Of a stretch of DNA of 31,373 nt, positions 1-7,078 are shown in pieces. A program made the translations under genes and the position numbers. The notes under the pieces are model-generated. The model ran no database searches. It saw only the letters and a list, made by a program, of their open reading frames with translations, and had not been told where the DNA came from. Source of the stretch: JAEKLB01 sp050249235 (GTDB lineage Bacteria > Actinomycetota > Acidimicrobiia > Acidimicrobiales > CADCSY01); the NCBI GenBank assembly GCA_050249235.1, contig JBFWQW010000025.1, forward strand, positions 1-31,373, written 5' to 3'. Each line of letters begins with the position of its first letter. Position 1 is the first letter of the stretch.

Positions 1-1
1 T

Positions 2-79
2 CGGAACCACGGCGACTTCATGCGTGGCCGCACACCACGCGAGGTCCTCGACAACCACCGCACCAAGCGAGCAGCATGA
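2..79 (+). CDS. C-terminal fragment of a probable integrase-core transposase
   Basis: An open frame enters from the left edge and stops at TGA 77-79, giving about 25 residues that contain the motif MRGRTPREVL. A GRTPxEV-type tail is common at the C-terminus of IS481/IS3-type DDE transposases, downstream of the last catalytic acidic residue. Nothing else of the element is visible, so whether it is intact cannot be judged. The stop lies 3 bp from the stop of the convergent GntR gene. The family call rests on this short motif only, and another C-terminal tail with the same pattern is possible. Confidence 0.45.
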   Translation, partial: RNHGDFMRGRTPREVLDNHRTKRAA

Positions 80-82
80 CCC

Positions 83-940
83 TCACCCACAAGGCCCATC
101 TGTCACCTCGAACCGCGGGCGGGAAGCCCTAGCCGGGGCCGGCACGCTCGCCGCCGGCGGCCCGGGCGGGCCGGAGGAGGGCAGCACGTCCACGACGGTC
201 AAGGGCCCGAAGAAGTTCGCCATCCCGTTCGTCTGGAGCGCGGTCTGCTCGGCCAGGGCATCCCGGGCGCCGGCGACGTCGCGGGCCGCCACGTGGTCGA
301 GGATCCGCCGGCAGGAGTCCACGACGTAGGCACGGACCCGGTCGGCCTGGTCAGGCGCCGCCGCCCGGGTGGCCGCGTCGAGCTGGGCGGCGGTGATGGA
401 GTGCAAGGTGCGGACCAGCACCGACCGCGTCCGGTTGCCGGCCAGGCCGACCAGCAGCTCGGTGAAGTCGATCCACCGCTCGTAGAACTCGACCTCGTCG
501 GCGAAGCCGGCCAGCGCCGACCAGCTCGCCTCGAGCGCCACGACATCCTCGTCACCCCGGCTCGCGGCAAGGTCCGTCACGGCGGCCTGCACGAGTGAGC
601 TGCGGGCGGCCCACGCGTCCATGACCGGCACGTCGAGCAGCTGGAGCAGCACGCCCATCGTCTGGGCGGTGGCCGAGATCGAGGGCTGGCGGACCCGGGG
701 GCCGCCACCGACCCCCCGCCTGATCTCGATCAGGCCCTCCGCCTCCAGCAGCCGGAGGGCCTCGCGGACGGTGAAGCGGGAGGCGTTCGACGACTCGATG
801 AGGTCGCGCTCGATCGGGAGGGAGGAGCCGGGCGGCAGCTCCCCCCGGACGATCTGCTCCCGGAGCCGGGCGGCCACGACCATGGCGAGCTTCGGCGTGG
901 CCGCCGGCCTCGCCGTGGGGCCAGTCGCCGCCTGCACCAT
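83..940 (-). CDS. GntR-family transcriptional regulator (FCD type)
   Basis: Predicted DNA-binding repressor or activator that responds to a small metabolite, probably a carboxylate as in other FCD-domain GntR proteins. With the ATG at 940 it has 285 residues. The N-terminal winged helix is clear at about residues 20-90, with LPPGSSLPIERDL followed by FTVREALRLLEAEGLI and a GGG-rich wing. An all-helical FCD-like domain follows to about 235, and the last 40 residues are low-complexity Pro/Ala. In-frame starts at 1000 (ATG) and 1093 would add residues encoded by the 9-bp tandem repeat (GPVGPV), so the 940 start is preferred; none has a strong Shine-Dalgarno. It is divergent from the substrate-binding protein gene at 1111, which suggests it controls that gene. 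The effector is unknown. Confidence 0.85.
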   Translation of the reverse strand: MVQAATGPTARPAATPKLAMVVAARLREQIVRGELPPGSSLPIERDLIESSNASRFTVREALRLLEAEGLIEIRRGVGGGPRVRQPSISATAQTMGVLLQLLDVPVMDAWAARSSLVQAAVTDLAASRGDEDVVALEASWSALAGFADEVEFYERWIDFTELLVGLAGNRTRSVLVRTLHSITAAQLDAATRAAAPDQADRVRAYVVDSCRRILDHVAARDVAGARDALAEQTALQTNGMANFFGPLTVVDVLPSSGPPGPPAASVPAPARASRPRFEVTDGPCG

Positions 941-970
941 GCCGGCACGGTACCGGTCCGGGCCGGGTGC

Positions 971-999
971 TCGACACGGCGTCCCGGCGGGTGTATTCA
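971..999 (+). promoter_or_regulatory. candidate sigma70-type promoter for the binding-protein gene
   Basis: TCGACA at 971-976 (5 of 6 to TTGACA) is followed after exactly 17 bp by TATTCA at 994-999 (half-match to TATAAT). The predicted transcript would start near 1006, so the tandem repeat and inverted repeat would fall in its 5' leader. This is pattern recognition only. Confidence 0.35.
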
Positions 1000-1001
1000 T
1001 G

Positions 1002-1051
1002 CGAAGGAATCTTCGACGGGCCGGATCAACCGGACCAACCGGACCGACCGG
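1002..1051. repeat. inverted repeat plus 9-bp tandem repeat, candidate GntR operator
   Basis: Positions 1002-1015 form CGAAG-GAAT-CTTCG. Immediately after, 1021-1051 holds about 3.4 copies of a 9-bp unit of form CCGGAYCAA, with the third copy ending in CGA. The array lies in the divergent region between the GntR gene and the lipoprotein gene. FCD-type GntR regulators often bind short GGTC/GACC-containing half sites, and GGTCCGG recurs on the reverse strand here. The operator role is inferred from position and symmetry. Confidence 0.5.
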
Positions 1052-1110
1052 CTCGGAGACGAGCAGCGACGGGGGCCGCCCGGCCCACGCCACGACGGGG
1101 GGAGCGCAGC

Positions 1111-2667
1111 ATGCGGGGACGACGACGGTGGCTGGTGGCCGTGCTGGCGGCGGTCGCGCTGGTGGCCACGGGCTGCGGGAGCGACGACGACGGCGGCGAC
1201 GGCGGGGACGCGGCCGCCGACGTCGACCCGGACGGCGTCCTCAAGCTGGGCCTCGACCTCACGGCCGGGTCGCTCGTGCTCGACCCGGCCAAGATCACCA
1301 TCCTCGGGACGCAGTACCAGGAGCTGATCTACGGGACCCTGCTCACCATGTCGGAGCAGGGCGAGGTCCGGCCCGGCCTGGCGGAGGAGGCCACGATCCT
1401 CGACCCGTCGACCATCCGGATCGAGCTCCGGCCGGACCTGGTGTTCTCCGACGGCGCTCCCCTCGACGCGGCCGCGGTGAAGTTCTCGCTGGAGCGAAAC
1501 CTCACCTCGGCCAAGTCGGGCGGGCTCGAGGTCGAGTTCTTCCAGGTCGCGTCCATCACGGTCGACTCCGAGACGACGCTCACCGTCCGCCTGAAGACAC
1601 CGGTCGCGGGTGCCTGGTTCCGCCTGCTCCGGTACGTCGAGACGTCGCCCGTGTCGCCGAAGGCGGTGCAGGCCGGCATCGACCTCGACACGACGCCGGT
1701 CGGGGCCGGGCCCTTCACGTTCGTCTCGTACACGCCCGGCCAGTCGATGGTGCTGAAGCGCAACCCCACCTTCGTCGACGCCGACGACGTCCGGCTGGCC
1801 GGCGTCGAGTACGTCCACGTGACGGCCCAGTCGCTGGTGAACGCCCTGCGCACCGGGGTCATCGACTACGGCGGCTCGCTGCCGCCCGCGCAGGTGAAGG
1901 AGCTCGGCGGCGCATCGGGGCTGTCGAGCGAGATCATCCCGAGCGACGACACGATGCTGTGGGGCGTGATGTGCAAGAACCGCCCGCCCTTCGACGACCT
2001 CCGGGTGCGCCAGGCCCTCAACCTGGCCATGGACCGCGACGCCCTGAACGACGTGGTCTACGAGGGGCTGGGCGCGCCCATGTGGGGGTTCTTCGGACCG
2101 GAGAGCCCGTTCTACGACGAGTCCCTCGACGGCTTCTTCGCCCGCGACGTCGCCGAGGCGAAGTCGCTCCTGGCGGCGGCGGGCGTGCCCAACCTCTCGT
2201 TCGAGTCGTTCTACTTCCCGGGCACGATCGGGCAGACGGCCCTCGAGATCCTCCAGCAGCAGTGGGCGGAGGCGGGGATCAAGGTCACGCTCAAGCCGCT
2301 CACCAGCGCGGGCGACTTCTTCCCGAACGCCACCGGCGCGCCGATGGTGTTCTTCGCCCTCGACGTGTCCGGGCTGAGCAAGGTGACCCGACTCCTCGTC
2401 GAGGGCAGCGTCGGCAACGTCTGCAACTGGAACGACCAGACGCTGGTGTCGCTCGTCCGCCAGATGCAGGGCGTCGAGGAGACCTCGCCCGCCGGCGTGG
2501 AGATCTGGAAGAAGATCCAGCGGCAGATCTTCGAGACGGCTGCCATGGTGTACGGGCTGTTCGGCACCCAGGGCCGGGTCCTGGCCGAACGGGTGGGGGA
2601 CGCCGTCTTCTATCCCGGTCGGAACGCACCGACGCTGGACATCGCCAACGCCTACATCGAGAAGTGA
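1111..2667 (+). CDS. ABC transporter substrate-binding lipoprotein (family 5)
   Basis: Extracytoplasmic solute-binding protein of the peptide/nickel/opine family (SBP_bac_5), 518 residues. The start at 1111 is preceded by GGGGGGAG six bases upstream. A positively charged N-terminus (MRGRRRW) and a hydrophobic core lead to a lipobox ending VATGC, so Cys22 would be lipidated; an Asp/Gly-rich linker follows. Family-like stretches include PGLAEEATI, IRIELRPDLVFSDG, FSLERN and VRQALNLAMDRDALNDVVYEG. No permease or ATPase gene lies next to it, so it must work with a transporter encoded elsewhere or be a stand-alone binder. It is probably controlled by the divergent GntR gene and co-transcribed with the hydrolase 14 bp downstream. 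The substrate cannot be read from sequence. Confidence 0.88.
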   Translation: MRGRRRWLVAVLAAVALVATGCGSDDDGGDGGDAAADVDPDGVLKLGLDLTAGSLVLDPAKITILGTQYQELIYGTLLTMSEQGEVRPGLAEEATILDPSTIRIELRPDLVFSDGAPLDAAAVKFSLERNLTSAKSGGLEVEFFQVASITVDSETTLTVRLKTPVAGAWFRLLRYVETSPVSPKAVQAGIDLDTTPVGAGPFTFVSYTPGQSMVLKRNPTFVDADDVRLAGVEYVHVTAQSLVNALRTGVIDYGGSLPPAQVKELGGASGLSSEIIPSDDTMLWGVMCKNRPPFDDLRVRQALNLAMDRDALNDVVYEGLGAPMWGFFGPESPFYDESLDGFFARDVAEAKSLLAAAGVPNLSFESFYFPGTIGQTALEILQQQWAEAGIKVTLKPLTSAGDFFPNATGAPMVFFALDVSGLSKVTRLLVEGSVGNVCNWNDQTLVSLVRQMQGVEETSPAGVEIWKKIQRQIFETAAMVYGLFGTQGRVLAERVGDAVFYPGRNAPTLDIANAYIEK

Positions 2668-2681
2668 GGGAAGCCACGGCC

Positions 2682-3719
2682 ATGACCACGACCACGACCA
2701 CGACCACGACACGCCCCGCCCCGACCGTGCTGACGGTCGACGTCACCGAGGCTGCCGCCGTGGGCGGGCCGGCCCACACGGTGGCGACCGTGCACCTGCC
2801 CGACCCGGACCGGCTGGCCGACCCGCCGGTGGTGTGCTTCGGGTTCCCCGGGGCCGGCTACGCACGGGGCTACTACTCGTTCGACCTGCCGGGCGCCTCG
2901 GGCGGAGGCCAGGCCGGTCACCACGTCGACCGGGGGTGGATCTTCGTCGCCTGCGACCACCTCGGGGTGGGCGACTCGACCCCGGAGGGCGAGACCCCGC
3001 TCACCTACGAGATCCTGGCCCGGGCCAACAAGGCGACCGTCGAGGCGGTCCTCGCCCACCTGGCCGCCGGCACCGTCGCCGACGGGTTCCCACCGGTCGA
3101 GCGGCCCGTGACGCTGGGCCTCGGGCAGTCGATGGGCGGCTGCCTGACGATCGTGGCGCAGGGCCAGCACCACCTCTTCGACGGCGTGGGGATCCTGGGC
3201 TTCAGTGCGGTGCGGACCTTCGTCCCGACGCCGCCTGGGGAGCCCGACAACCCCATGCCCTGGATGCCCCGGGGCAGCACGCTCGCCCAGCCGATCGTCG
3301 TGAACGCGGCGGCCCTCGCCGCCCTCGCCCCGCCCGTCGACGGCGCCGGGTCGGGCATGGGTTGGGCCTTCCACTGGGACGACGAGCCCGAGGAGGTCGT
3401 CCGCGCCGACATGGCGCCCGAGCCGGGCGCACCCCTGCCGGTCTGGCGTTCGGCGATCGTCCCCTCGTGCGCCATCTTCATGGTGGCGCCCGGCACGGTC
3501 GCCACGGAGGCCGCCGCCATCGATGTGCCGGTCCTGCTGGCCATGGGCGAGAGGGACGTGGTGCCCGACCCTTGGCTCGAGCCCAAGCAGTTCATGCGGG
3601 CCACCGACATCACGCTCTTCGTGTGCCCCCGCATGGCCCACATGCACAACTTCGCCGGCACGAGGGAGCGGTTCTGGGCCCGGATCCACTCGTGGGGGAG
3701 CGCCGTCCCCCGCCGCTGA
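2682..3719 (+). CDS. alpha/beta-hydrolase-fold protein
   Basis: Predicted hydrolase of 345 residues, probably cytoplasmic as no signal peptide is seen. The nucleophile elbow is GQSMGG with Ser150. Candidate acid is Asp292 in GERDVVPD and candidate base is His320 or His322 in MAHMHNF, so a full triad is present. The oxyanion side includes GFPGAGYARGYYSFDLPG, unlike the short HG of classical esterases, which may mark a distinct subfamily. Residues 2-10 are nine threonines encoded by a hexanucleotide repeat. The gene follows the binding-protein gene by 14 bp, which suggests uptake of a compound then its hydrolysis. The substrate is unknown; esterase, amidase and C-C hydrolase all remain possible. 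Confidence 0.8.
   Translation: MTTTTTTTTTRPAPTVLTVDVTEAAAVGGPAHTVATVHLPDPDRLADPPVVCFGFPGAGYARGYYSFDLPGASGGGQAGHHVDRGWIFVACDHLGVGDSTPEGETPLTYEILARANKATVEAVLAHLAAGTVADGFPPVERPVTLGLGQSMGGCLTIVAQGQHHLFDGVGILGFSAVRTFVPTPPGEPDNPMPWMPRGSTLAQPIVVNAAALAALAPPVDGAGSGMGWAFHWDDEPEEVVRADMAPEPGAPLPVWRSAIVPSCAIFMVAPGTVATEAAAIDVPVLLAMGERDVVPDPWLEPKQFMRATDITLFVCPRMAHMHNFAGTRERFWARIHSWGSAVPRR
2685..2708 (+). repeat. hexanucleotide repeat (ACCACG)x4 inside the hydrolase start
   Basis: Four perfect copies of ACCACG directly follow the ATG and encode eight threonines; a ninth Thr codon (ACA) follows. Slippage by one unit would add or remove two threonines without shifting frame. Confidence 0.9.
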
Positions 3720-3723
3720 GCAC

Positions 3724-3750
3724 GCCACGGCCGCGAGCGACGGCCGTGGC
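3724..3750 (+). terminator. hairpin after the hydrolase gene
   Basis: GCCACGGCCG at 3724-3733 pairs perfectly with CGGCCGTGGC at 3741-3750 around a 7-nt loop, starting 4 nt after the stop codon. There is no T-run, as is common for hairpin terminators in GC-rich actinobacteria. Confidence 0.6.
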
Positions 3751-3781
3751 GGCGCCGGCTGTGGCGGCGCCGGGCGTGGGG

Positions 3782-3832
3782 GGTTCCGGGCGACCCGCCG
3801 GTGTGGAGTTCCGACGGGTCGCCCGGAGAACC
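3782..3832. terminator. bidirectional terminator-like inverted repeat
   Basis: CCGGGCGACCCG (3786-3797) and CGGGTCGCCCGG (3815-3826) are a perfect 12-bp inverted repeat. GGTT (3782-3785) and AACC (3829-3832) extend it past a 2-nt bulge; the loop is 17 nt. It lies between two convergent genes and abuts the stop of the minus-strand gene at 3835. Confidence 0.55.
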
Positions 3833-3834
3833 GG

Positions 3835-4614
3835 TCAGGAGGAGGCCAGGTACCCGTCGATGACGGACACCAGGGCCGGGATGAGCTCCCGCTCCCGACA
3901 CGAGACGTCTGCAGTAGCGAGCTGGCGCTCGCGGGCCCGCAGCTCGGTGAGGGCCGCCGATCCCTCGAGGGGCTCCCCCGCGGCGGGGATCCTGATCGAG
4001 GCCTTCGACTCCGGTTGTACGTCGTACAAGCGCTGGATCTCGGCCCTGGCCTCGCCGGGCGAGCGGTAGCCGCCCTGGCCCGCCTCGGCCATGCAGTCCT
4101 GCCACGAGGCCAGCGCGGCATCGGCACCGGGCAGCGTCGCGATCACGCTGTCGAGCGAGCCCTTCACGGTCCGGCGCTCGGCCTCCAGGCCGGCCGCCAG
4201 GCGGCCGTAGGCCTGCTGCAGCTTCCCGTTCGGGGACTCGGCCCGGCCGGCCGAGGCGCAGGCGCTCAGGTCCTGGCCGGCCTCGTCACTGACGGAGACG
4301 GTCGGCCCGGGGGTGGCGACCCCCATCGGGATGCTGATGCCGTAGCCGTAGGTCTGCGCCCGGGCCAGGTCGGAGAGCACCATCGGATCGGTGGCGTCGA
4401 GGGAGATCTCGTGACCTCGCTCACGCATGCACCGCTCGACGGCGCCCTTCGTGTCGTCCGCAGAGCTGGCGTCCGCCGGCGCCGGCTCCGCGGAGGTCGG
4501 TCGGCCGGTGAGGCCGGTGAGCTGGACGACGCCGAGGGCGAGCCCGGCCACGAGGACATAGGGCAGCGTCCGCAGTGCCGATCGGCGTTGCTTGGTCGTT
4601 CGAGTCGTGGTCAT
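3835..4614 (-). CDS. exported or membrane-anchored protein, unknown function
   Basis: A 259-residue protein with no recognised enzymatic domain. A Thr/Arg/Lys N-terminus is followed by one hydrophobic segment (about residues 17-35, LPYVLVAGLALGVVQLTGL), so it is either secreted or anchored by its N-terminus. The outer part holds four cysteines in the contexts ERCMRERGHE, SACASAG, WQDCMAEAG and DVSCRERE, consistent with two disulfides, and is otherwise helical and charged. The W-x-x-CM-x-x-x-G pattern recurs in hypothetical exported proteins of actinobacteria (from memory). The ATG at 4614 is preceded by an in-frame TTG at 4617, and the next gene upstream ends 6 bp away, so the two are probably co-transcribed. 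Confidence 0.6.
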   Translation of the reverse strand: MTTTRTTKQRRSALRTLPYVLVAGLALGVVQLTGLTGRPTSAEPAPADASSADDTKGAVERCMRERGHEISLDATDPMVLSDLARAQTYGYGISIPMGVATPGPTVSVSDEAGQDLSACASAGRAESPNGKLQQAYGRLAAGLEAERRTVKGSLDSVIATLPGADAALASWQDCMAEAGQGGYRSPGEARAEIQRLYDVQPESKASIRIPAAGEPLEGSAALTELRARERQLATADVSCRERELIPALVSVIDGYLASS

Positions 4615-4620
4615 CAACCG

Positions 4621-5085
4621 TCACTCGCTCCTCGCGTAATCGGTGTAGATGTAGCCCGAGCTCTCGCCGTGCATATCGATCCTCGGGTAGACGTGGGAGC
4701 AGTTGCCCACACACCATTGGAAGTCGCCCTGCTTCTGCGTCGTGTAGCGGGTCCAGAGGCCGGCCCAGTAGTCGTTCCAGGTGTTCGAGAGGTTGACCCC
4801 GTTCCACACCCACGGCGATTGGACGCCCCAGTAGTTCACGTAGTCGGCTGTGACCTGGGTGATCGTCCAGTAGCTCGGGTTCTGGTCCGAGCAGATGCCG
4901 AGGGTGTGGCGGAAGAAGTACTCGTTGGTGCCGTAGTCGGGGGAGATCTTCGTGACCGTCCAGCTCGCGGAGTTGCACCACGTTCCGGCGCTCGCCGGCT
5001 GGACGGGAAGTGCCAAATACGAGAGAAGGAAGATCGCTGTGATCAGTAGCGACCTCGCCGGGCGGATTCGGGGTAGGCGTCGCAC
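4621..5085 (-). CDS. secreted aromatic-rich small protein, unknown function
   Basis: A 154-residue protein with a GTG start at 5085 behind AGGTGG. It has a classical signal peptide: an Arg-rich n-region (MRRLPRIRPAR), a hydrophobic core, and a likely cleavage after PASA before GTW. The mature part of about 120 residues is very rich in Trp and Tyr (PSYWTITQV, YVNYWGVQSPWVW, WNDYWAGLW) and has four cysteines (WCNS, GICSD, QWCVGNC), so probably two disulfides and a beta-rich fold. Trp/Tyr clusters suggest carbohydrate or cell-wall binding, but no known binding module is recognised. Base composition is visibly less GC-rich than its neighbours. It is followed after 6 bp by the other exported protein. 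Confidence 0.65.
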   Translation of the reverse strand: MRRLPRIRPARSLLITAIFLLSYLALPVQPASAGTWCNSASWTVTKISPDYGTNEYFFRHTLGICSDQNPSYWTITQVTADYVNYWGVQSPWVWNGVNLSNTWNDYWAGLWTRYTTQKQGDFQWCVGNCSHVYPRIDMHGESSGYIYTDYARSE

Positions 5086-5136
5086 TGCTCCACCTCTGTT
5101 TGGTCATGACCGCGGTCGTTCGTATGGCGTGCTTTG

Positions 5137-5169
5137 CGATGCGGGTCGACGTACGACCGACCCGCATCG
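5137..5169 (-). terminator. hairpin downstream of the anti-sigma gene
   Basis: CGATGCGGGTCG (5137-5148) and CGACCCGCATCG (5158-5169) form a perfect 12-bp stem around a 9-nt loop, two bases beyond the stop codon of the minus-strand gene ending at 5172. No T-run follows. It would separate the sigma/anti-sigma pair from the exported-protein pair. Confidence 0.65.
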
Positions 5170-5171
5170 AC

Positions 5172-5831
5172 TCAAGGCGTGCAGGTCGTCCCGGCCTCCC
5201 CTCCCGTCGGCACGTCGGGGAGCCGGATGGACGGCAGGGGTCCCGTGGTGAGCCGAGCCAGCAGCACGAAGTCGAGGTCCGGGTGGTCCCAGCGCTCGGT
5301 GGGGAGGGGCGTCCCGGTGCTGCTCAGGAGGTCCGGCGCCGGCGTGTCCGTGCGGGGGAGGATGACGAACACGCCGACACCGGTGACCGGGAGCTCCTGC
5401 GGGCGCAGGGGGCAGGGGCCGTAGGTGAGCCCGAAGCCGGGCTCGCCCTCGAGGCCGATGTCGACGCTGATCACCTCGCCGCCGTCCGCGACGGGGGTGC
5501 CGAAGAGGTGCAGCCGGAGGCGCGTCCCCTTCGAGCCGGTGACGTCGAAGGTGCCGAGGTCGACGGCCGGCGAGTCGCCGCCGGGCGGATCGTCGGTGCG
5601 CGTCGTCTGGGTGGGCTGGTCGGCCGGCGGGAGGCGCTCGCCCTCCGTGCGCAGCCCGGTGCCGGCCTCGCGGGGGAACACCAGGAGCCCGACGAGGAGG
5701 AGGGCCACGAACCCGACGGCGACGGCGGCCACCGAGGCCCGCCGCACGGCGTTGCGGCGCCGGTTGGCGCCGTCGATGCCGGCGACGAGCTCGTCGAGGT
5801 AGCGGTCGAAGGCCGAGCGGGTGGCGCTCAC
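5172..5831 (-). CDS. membrane protein, probable anti-sigma factor
   Basis: A 219-residue single-pass protein. A cytoplasmic segment of about 30 residues (VSATRSAFDRYLDELVAG) is followed by a transmembrane helix at about 33-53 (VAAVAVGFVALLLVGLLVF) and a Pro/Thr-rich linker. The outer domain of about 140 residues ends in TTCTP. The GTG at 5831 overlaps the sigma-factor stop (GTGA) and is preceded by GGAGG five bases upstream, which fixes the start. The gene pair and topology match membrane anti-sigma factors that hold an ECF sigma factor at the membrane. No HxxxCxxC zinc anti-sigma motif is present and the cytoplasmic part is very short, so it would be an atypical member. The function is inferred from context. 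Confidence 0.65.
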   Translation of the reverse strand: MSATRSAFDRYLDELVAGIDGANRRRNAVRRASVAAVAVGFVALLLVGLLVFPREAGTGLRTEGERLPPADQPTQTTRTDDPPGGDSPAVDLGTFDVTGSKGTRLRLHLFGTPVADGGEVISVDIGLEGEPGFGLTYGPCPLRPQELPVTGVGVFVILPRTDTPAPDLLSSTGTPLPTERWDHPDLDFVLLARLTTGPLPSIRLPDVPTGGEAGTTCTP

Positions 5832-6415
5832 AGGGCCTCCAGTCCCAGGCCCTCGGAGAGCCGGCGGAGGCCGCGGACGACCCGCACCCTCGCGGCACCG
5901 GCGCTGCAACCCAGCCGGTCGGCGACCTGGTCGTAGGGAAGGTTGAGGCCGACGCGCAGCCAGAGGGCATCGGCCTCATGGGTGGGAACCGACTCCATGG
6001 CGTCGCGGACGGCCCGCCGCATGGGCTCGAGGTCGACGAGCGCCTCGATGCGTTCGAAGTCGGCGGTCTCGAGGTTGGGCATCGTGGCGATGCCCAGGCG
6101 CTCCCGGTACCGGGTGGAGAGCCGGCGGCCCCGGGCCAGGCGGCCCAGCTGGTTGCGGGCGATGCCGAGGAGCCAGGGCCGAGCCGTCGAGGTGTCGGCC
6201 CGGTAGCGGCGCCGGGTGACGAAGGCCTCGGCGAAGACCTCCATGGCCAGGTCGGCGGCGGTCTCGGCGTCGCCGGTCCGCTGGTAGCACCAGGCCAGCA
6301 CGGCGTCGACGTGGCGGCTGTAGAAGAGCGCGAAGGCGCGCGAGTCCCTGCTCGAGTCGCGGAGCAGCTCGCCGTCGGACAGCGAGCTCCCCGCACCTGG
6401 GCGCGGACCGGTCAC
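5828..6415 (-). CDS. ECF-family RNA polymerase sigma factor
   Basis: A 195-residue extracytoplasmic-function sigma factor. Region 2 lies at about residues 25-90 (FALFYSRHVDAVLAWCYQRTGD, then DLAMEVFAEAF and the RPWLLGIARNQL segment). Region 4 is the C-terminal helix-turn-helix at about 135-190 (LPYDQVADRLGCSAGAARVRVVRGLRRL). The frame opens with GTG at 6415; no Shine-Dalgarno stands at a normal distance. CATAGA lies 5 nt upstream with GTAACG 17 bp further up, which could be an autoregulated, nearly leaderless promoter. It overlaps the anti-sigma candidate by 4 bp. The stress it answers is unknown; the downstream exported proteins are candidate targets. Confidence 0.88.
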   Translation of the reverse strand: MTGPRPGAGSSLSDGELLRDSSRDSRAFALFYSRHVDAVLAWCYQRTGDAETAADLAMEVFAEAFVTRRRYRADTSTARPWLLGIARNQLGRLARGRRLSTRYRERLGIATMPNLETADFERIEALVDLEPMRRAVRDAMESVPTHEADALWLRVGLNLPYDQVADRLGCSAGAARVRVVRGLRRLSEGLGLEAL

Positions 6416-6473
6416 ACCCCTCTATGCCTTTCCGGGCCGGACGCGTTACTGGACGCGGCGTCGGGCCCGGTCG

Positions 6474-6495
6474 GGCACCGTCGTCCGGCGGTGCC
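6474..6495 (-). terminator. possible hairpin downstream of the peroxidase gene
   Basis: GGCACCG (6474-6480) pairs with CGGTGCC (6489-6495) around an 8-nt loop, 39 bp beyond the stop of the minus-strand gene at 6535. There is no T-run. The rest of the 6416-6534 gap shows nothing clear beyond the sigma-factor promoter candidate. Confidence 0.35.
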
Positions 6496-6534
6496 GGGCC
6501 CCCGCCGGGCACCCAGCACCGCGGGACGGGGCCG

Positions 6535-7023
6535 TCAGCGGGGCAGCGCGCCCTCGATGGCGGCGATCACCTCGGGATCGTCCGGCGTCACCTGGGGCCG
6601 GAACCGGCCGATGACCTCGCCGGCCGGCGAGACGAGGAACTTCTCGAAGTTCCACTTGACGTCCCCGGCCTCGCCCGAGGCGTCCGCCTGCTGCTTGAGC
6701 CGGGCGAAGAGCGGGTGCTGGTTGGCCCCGTTCACGTCGGTCTTCTCCAGGAGCGGGAAGCTCACCCCGTAGGTCGTCGAGCAGAACTCGGCGATCTCCT
6801 CGGCCGTGCCCGGCTCCTGGCCCATGAACTGGTTGCAGGGCACACCGATCACGGAGAAGCCGCGGTCCCGGTAGGTCTCGTGGAGCTTCTCGAGGGCTTC
6901 GTACTGCGGGGTGAGGCCGCATTTCGAGGCCACGTTGACGATGAGGAGCGCTTCGCCCTCGTGGTCCTTGAGGGAGGCGTCCTGCCCCTCGAGGGTCTTC
7001 ACCGGCGCGTCGTAGATGGACAT
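6535..7023 (-). CDS. glutathione peroxidase-family thiol peroxidase
   Basis: Reduces hydrogen peroxide or organic hydroperoxides in the cytoplasm; 162 residues, normal for bacterial members. The peroxidatic cysteine is Cys35 in NVASKCGLTPQY. Gln69 in CNQFMGQEPG and Trp124-Asn125 in KWNFEKFL complete the catalytic tetrad. Cys81 in FCSTTYGVSFP matches the resolving cysteine of thioredoxin-dependent members, so thioredoxin is the more likely reductant than glutathione, which most actinobacteria lack. The ATG at 7023 has no Shine-Dalgarno, but CAGACT lies 6 nt upstream on the coding strand, a pattern seen before other starts here. It appears monocistronic. Confidence 0.92.
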   Translation of the reverse strand: MSIYDAPVKTLEGQDASLKDHEGEALLIVNVASKCGLTPQYEALEKLHETYRDRGFSVIGVPCNQFMGQEPGTAEEIAEFCSTTYGVSFPLLEKTDVNGANQHPLFARLKQQADASGEAGDVKWNFEKFLVSPAGEVIGRFRPQVTPDDPEVIAAIEGALPR

Positions 7024-7078
7024 CGGCGCAGTCTGTCAGGACGGCACCCGATCGGCACCCGCGACCACGCGGGGTCGG

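Noticed and set aside
967..1110. Longer start (967) for the binding protein
   Set aside because: The ATG at 1111 has a strong Shine-Dalgarno and gives a proper lipoprotein signal peptide; the extra 48 residues would translate the operator-like repeat.
621..2681. A 1032-residue open frame reading into the hydrolase
   Set aside because: Only the part from 2682 has protein-like content; the upstream part is Arg/Gly-rich and antisense or out of frame to the regulator and binding-protein genes.
997..2712. Long minus-strand frame opposite the binding protein
   Set aside because: Its composition (Asp/Val/Arg/His runs) is the usual shadow of a GC-rich gene; no domain, start signal or operon partner.
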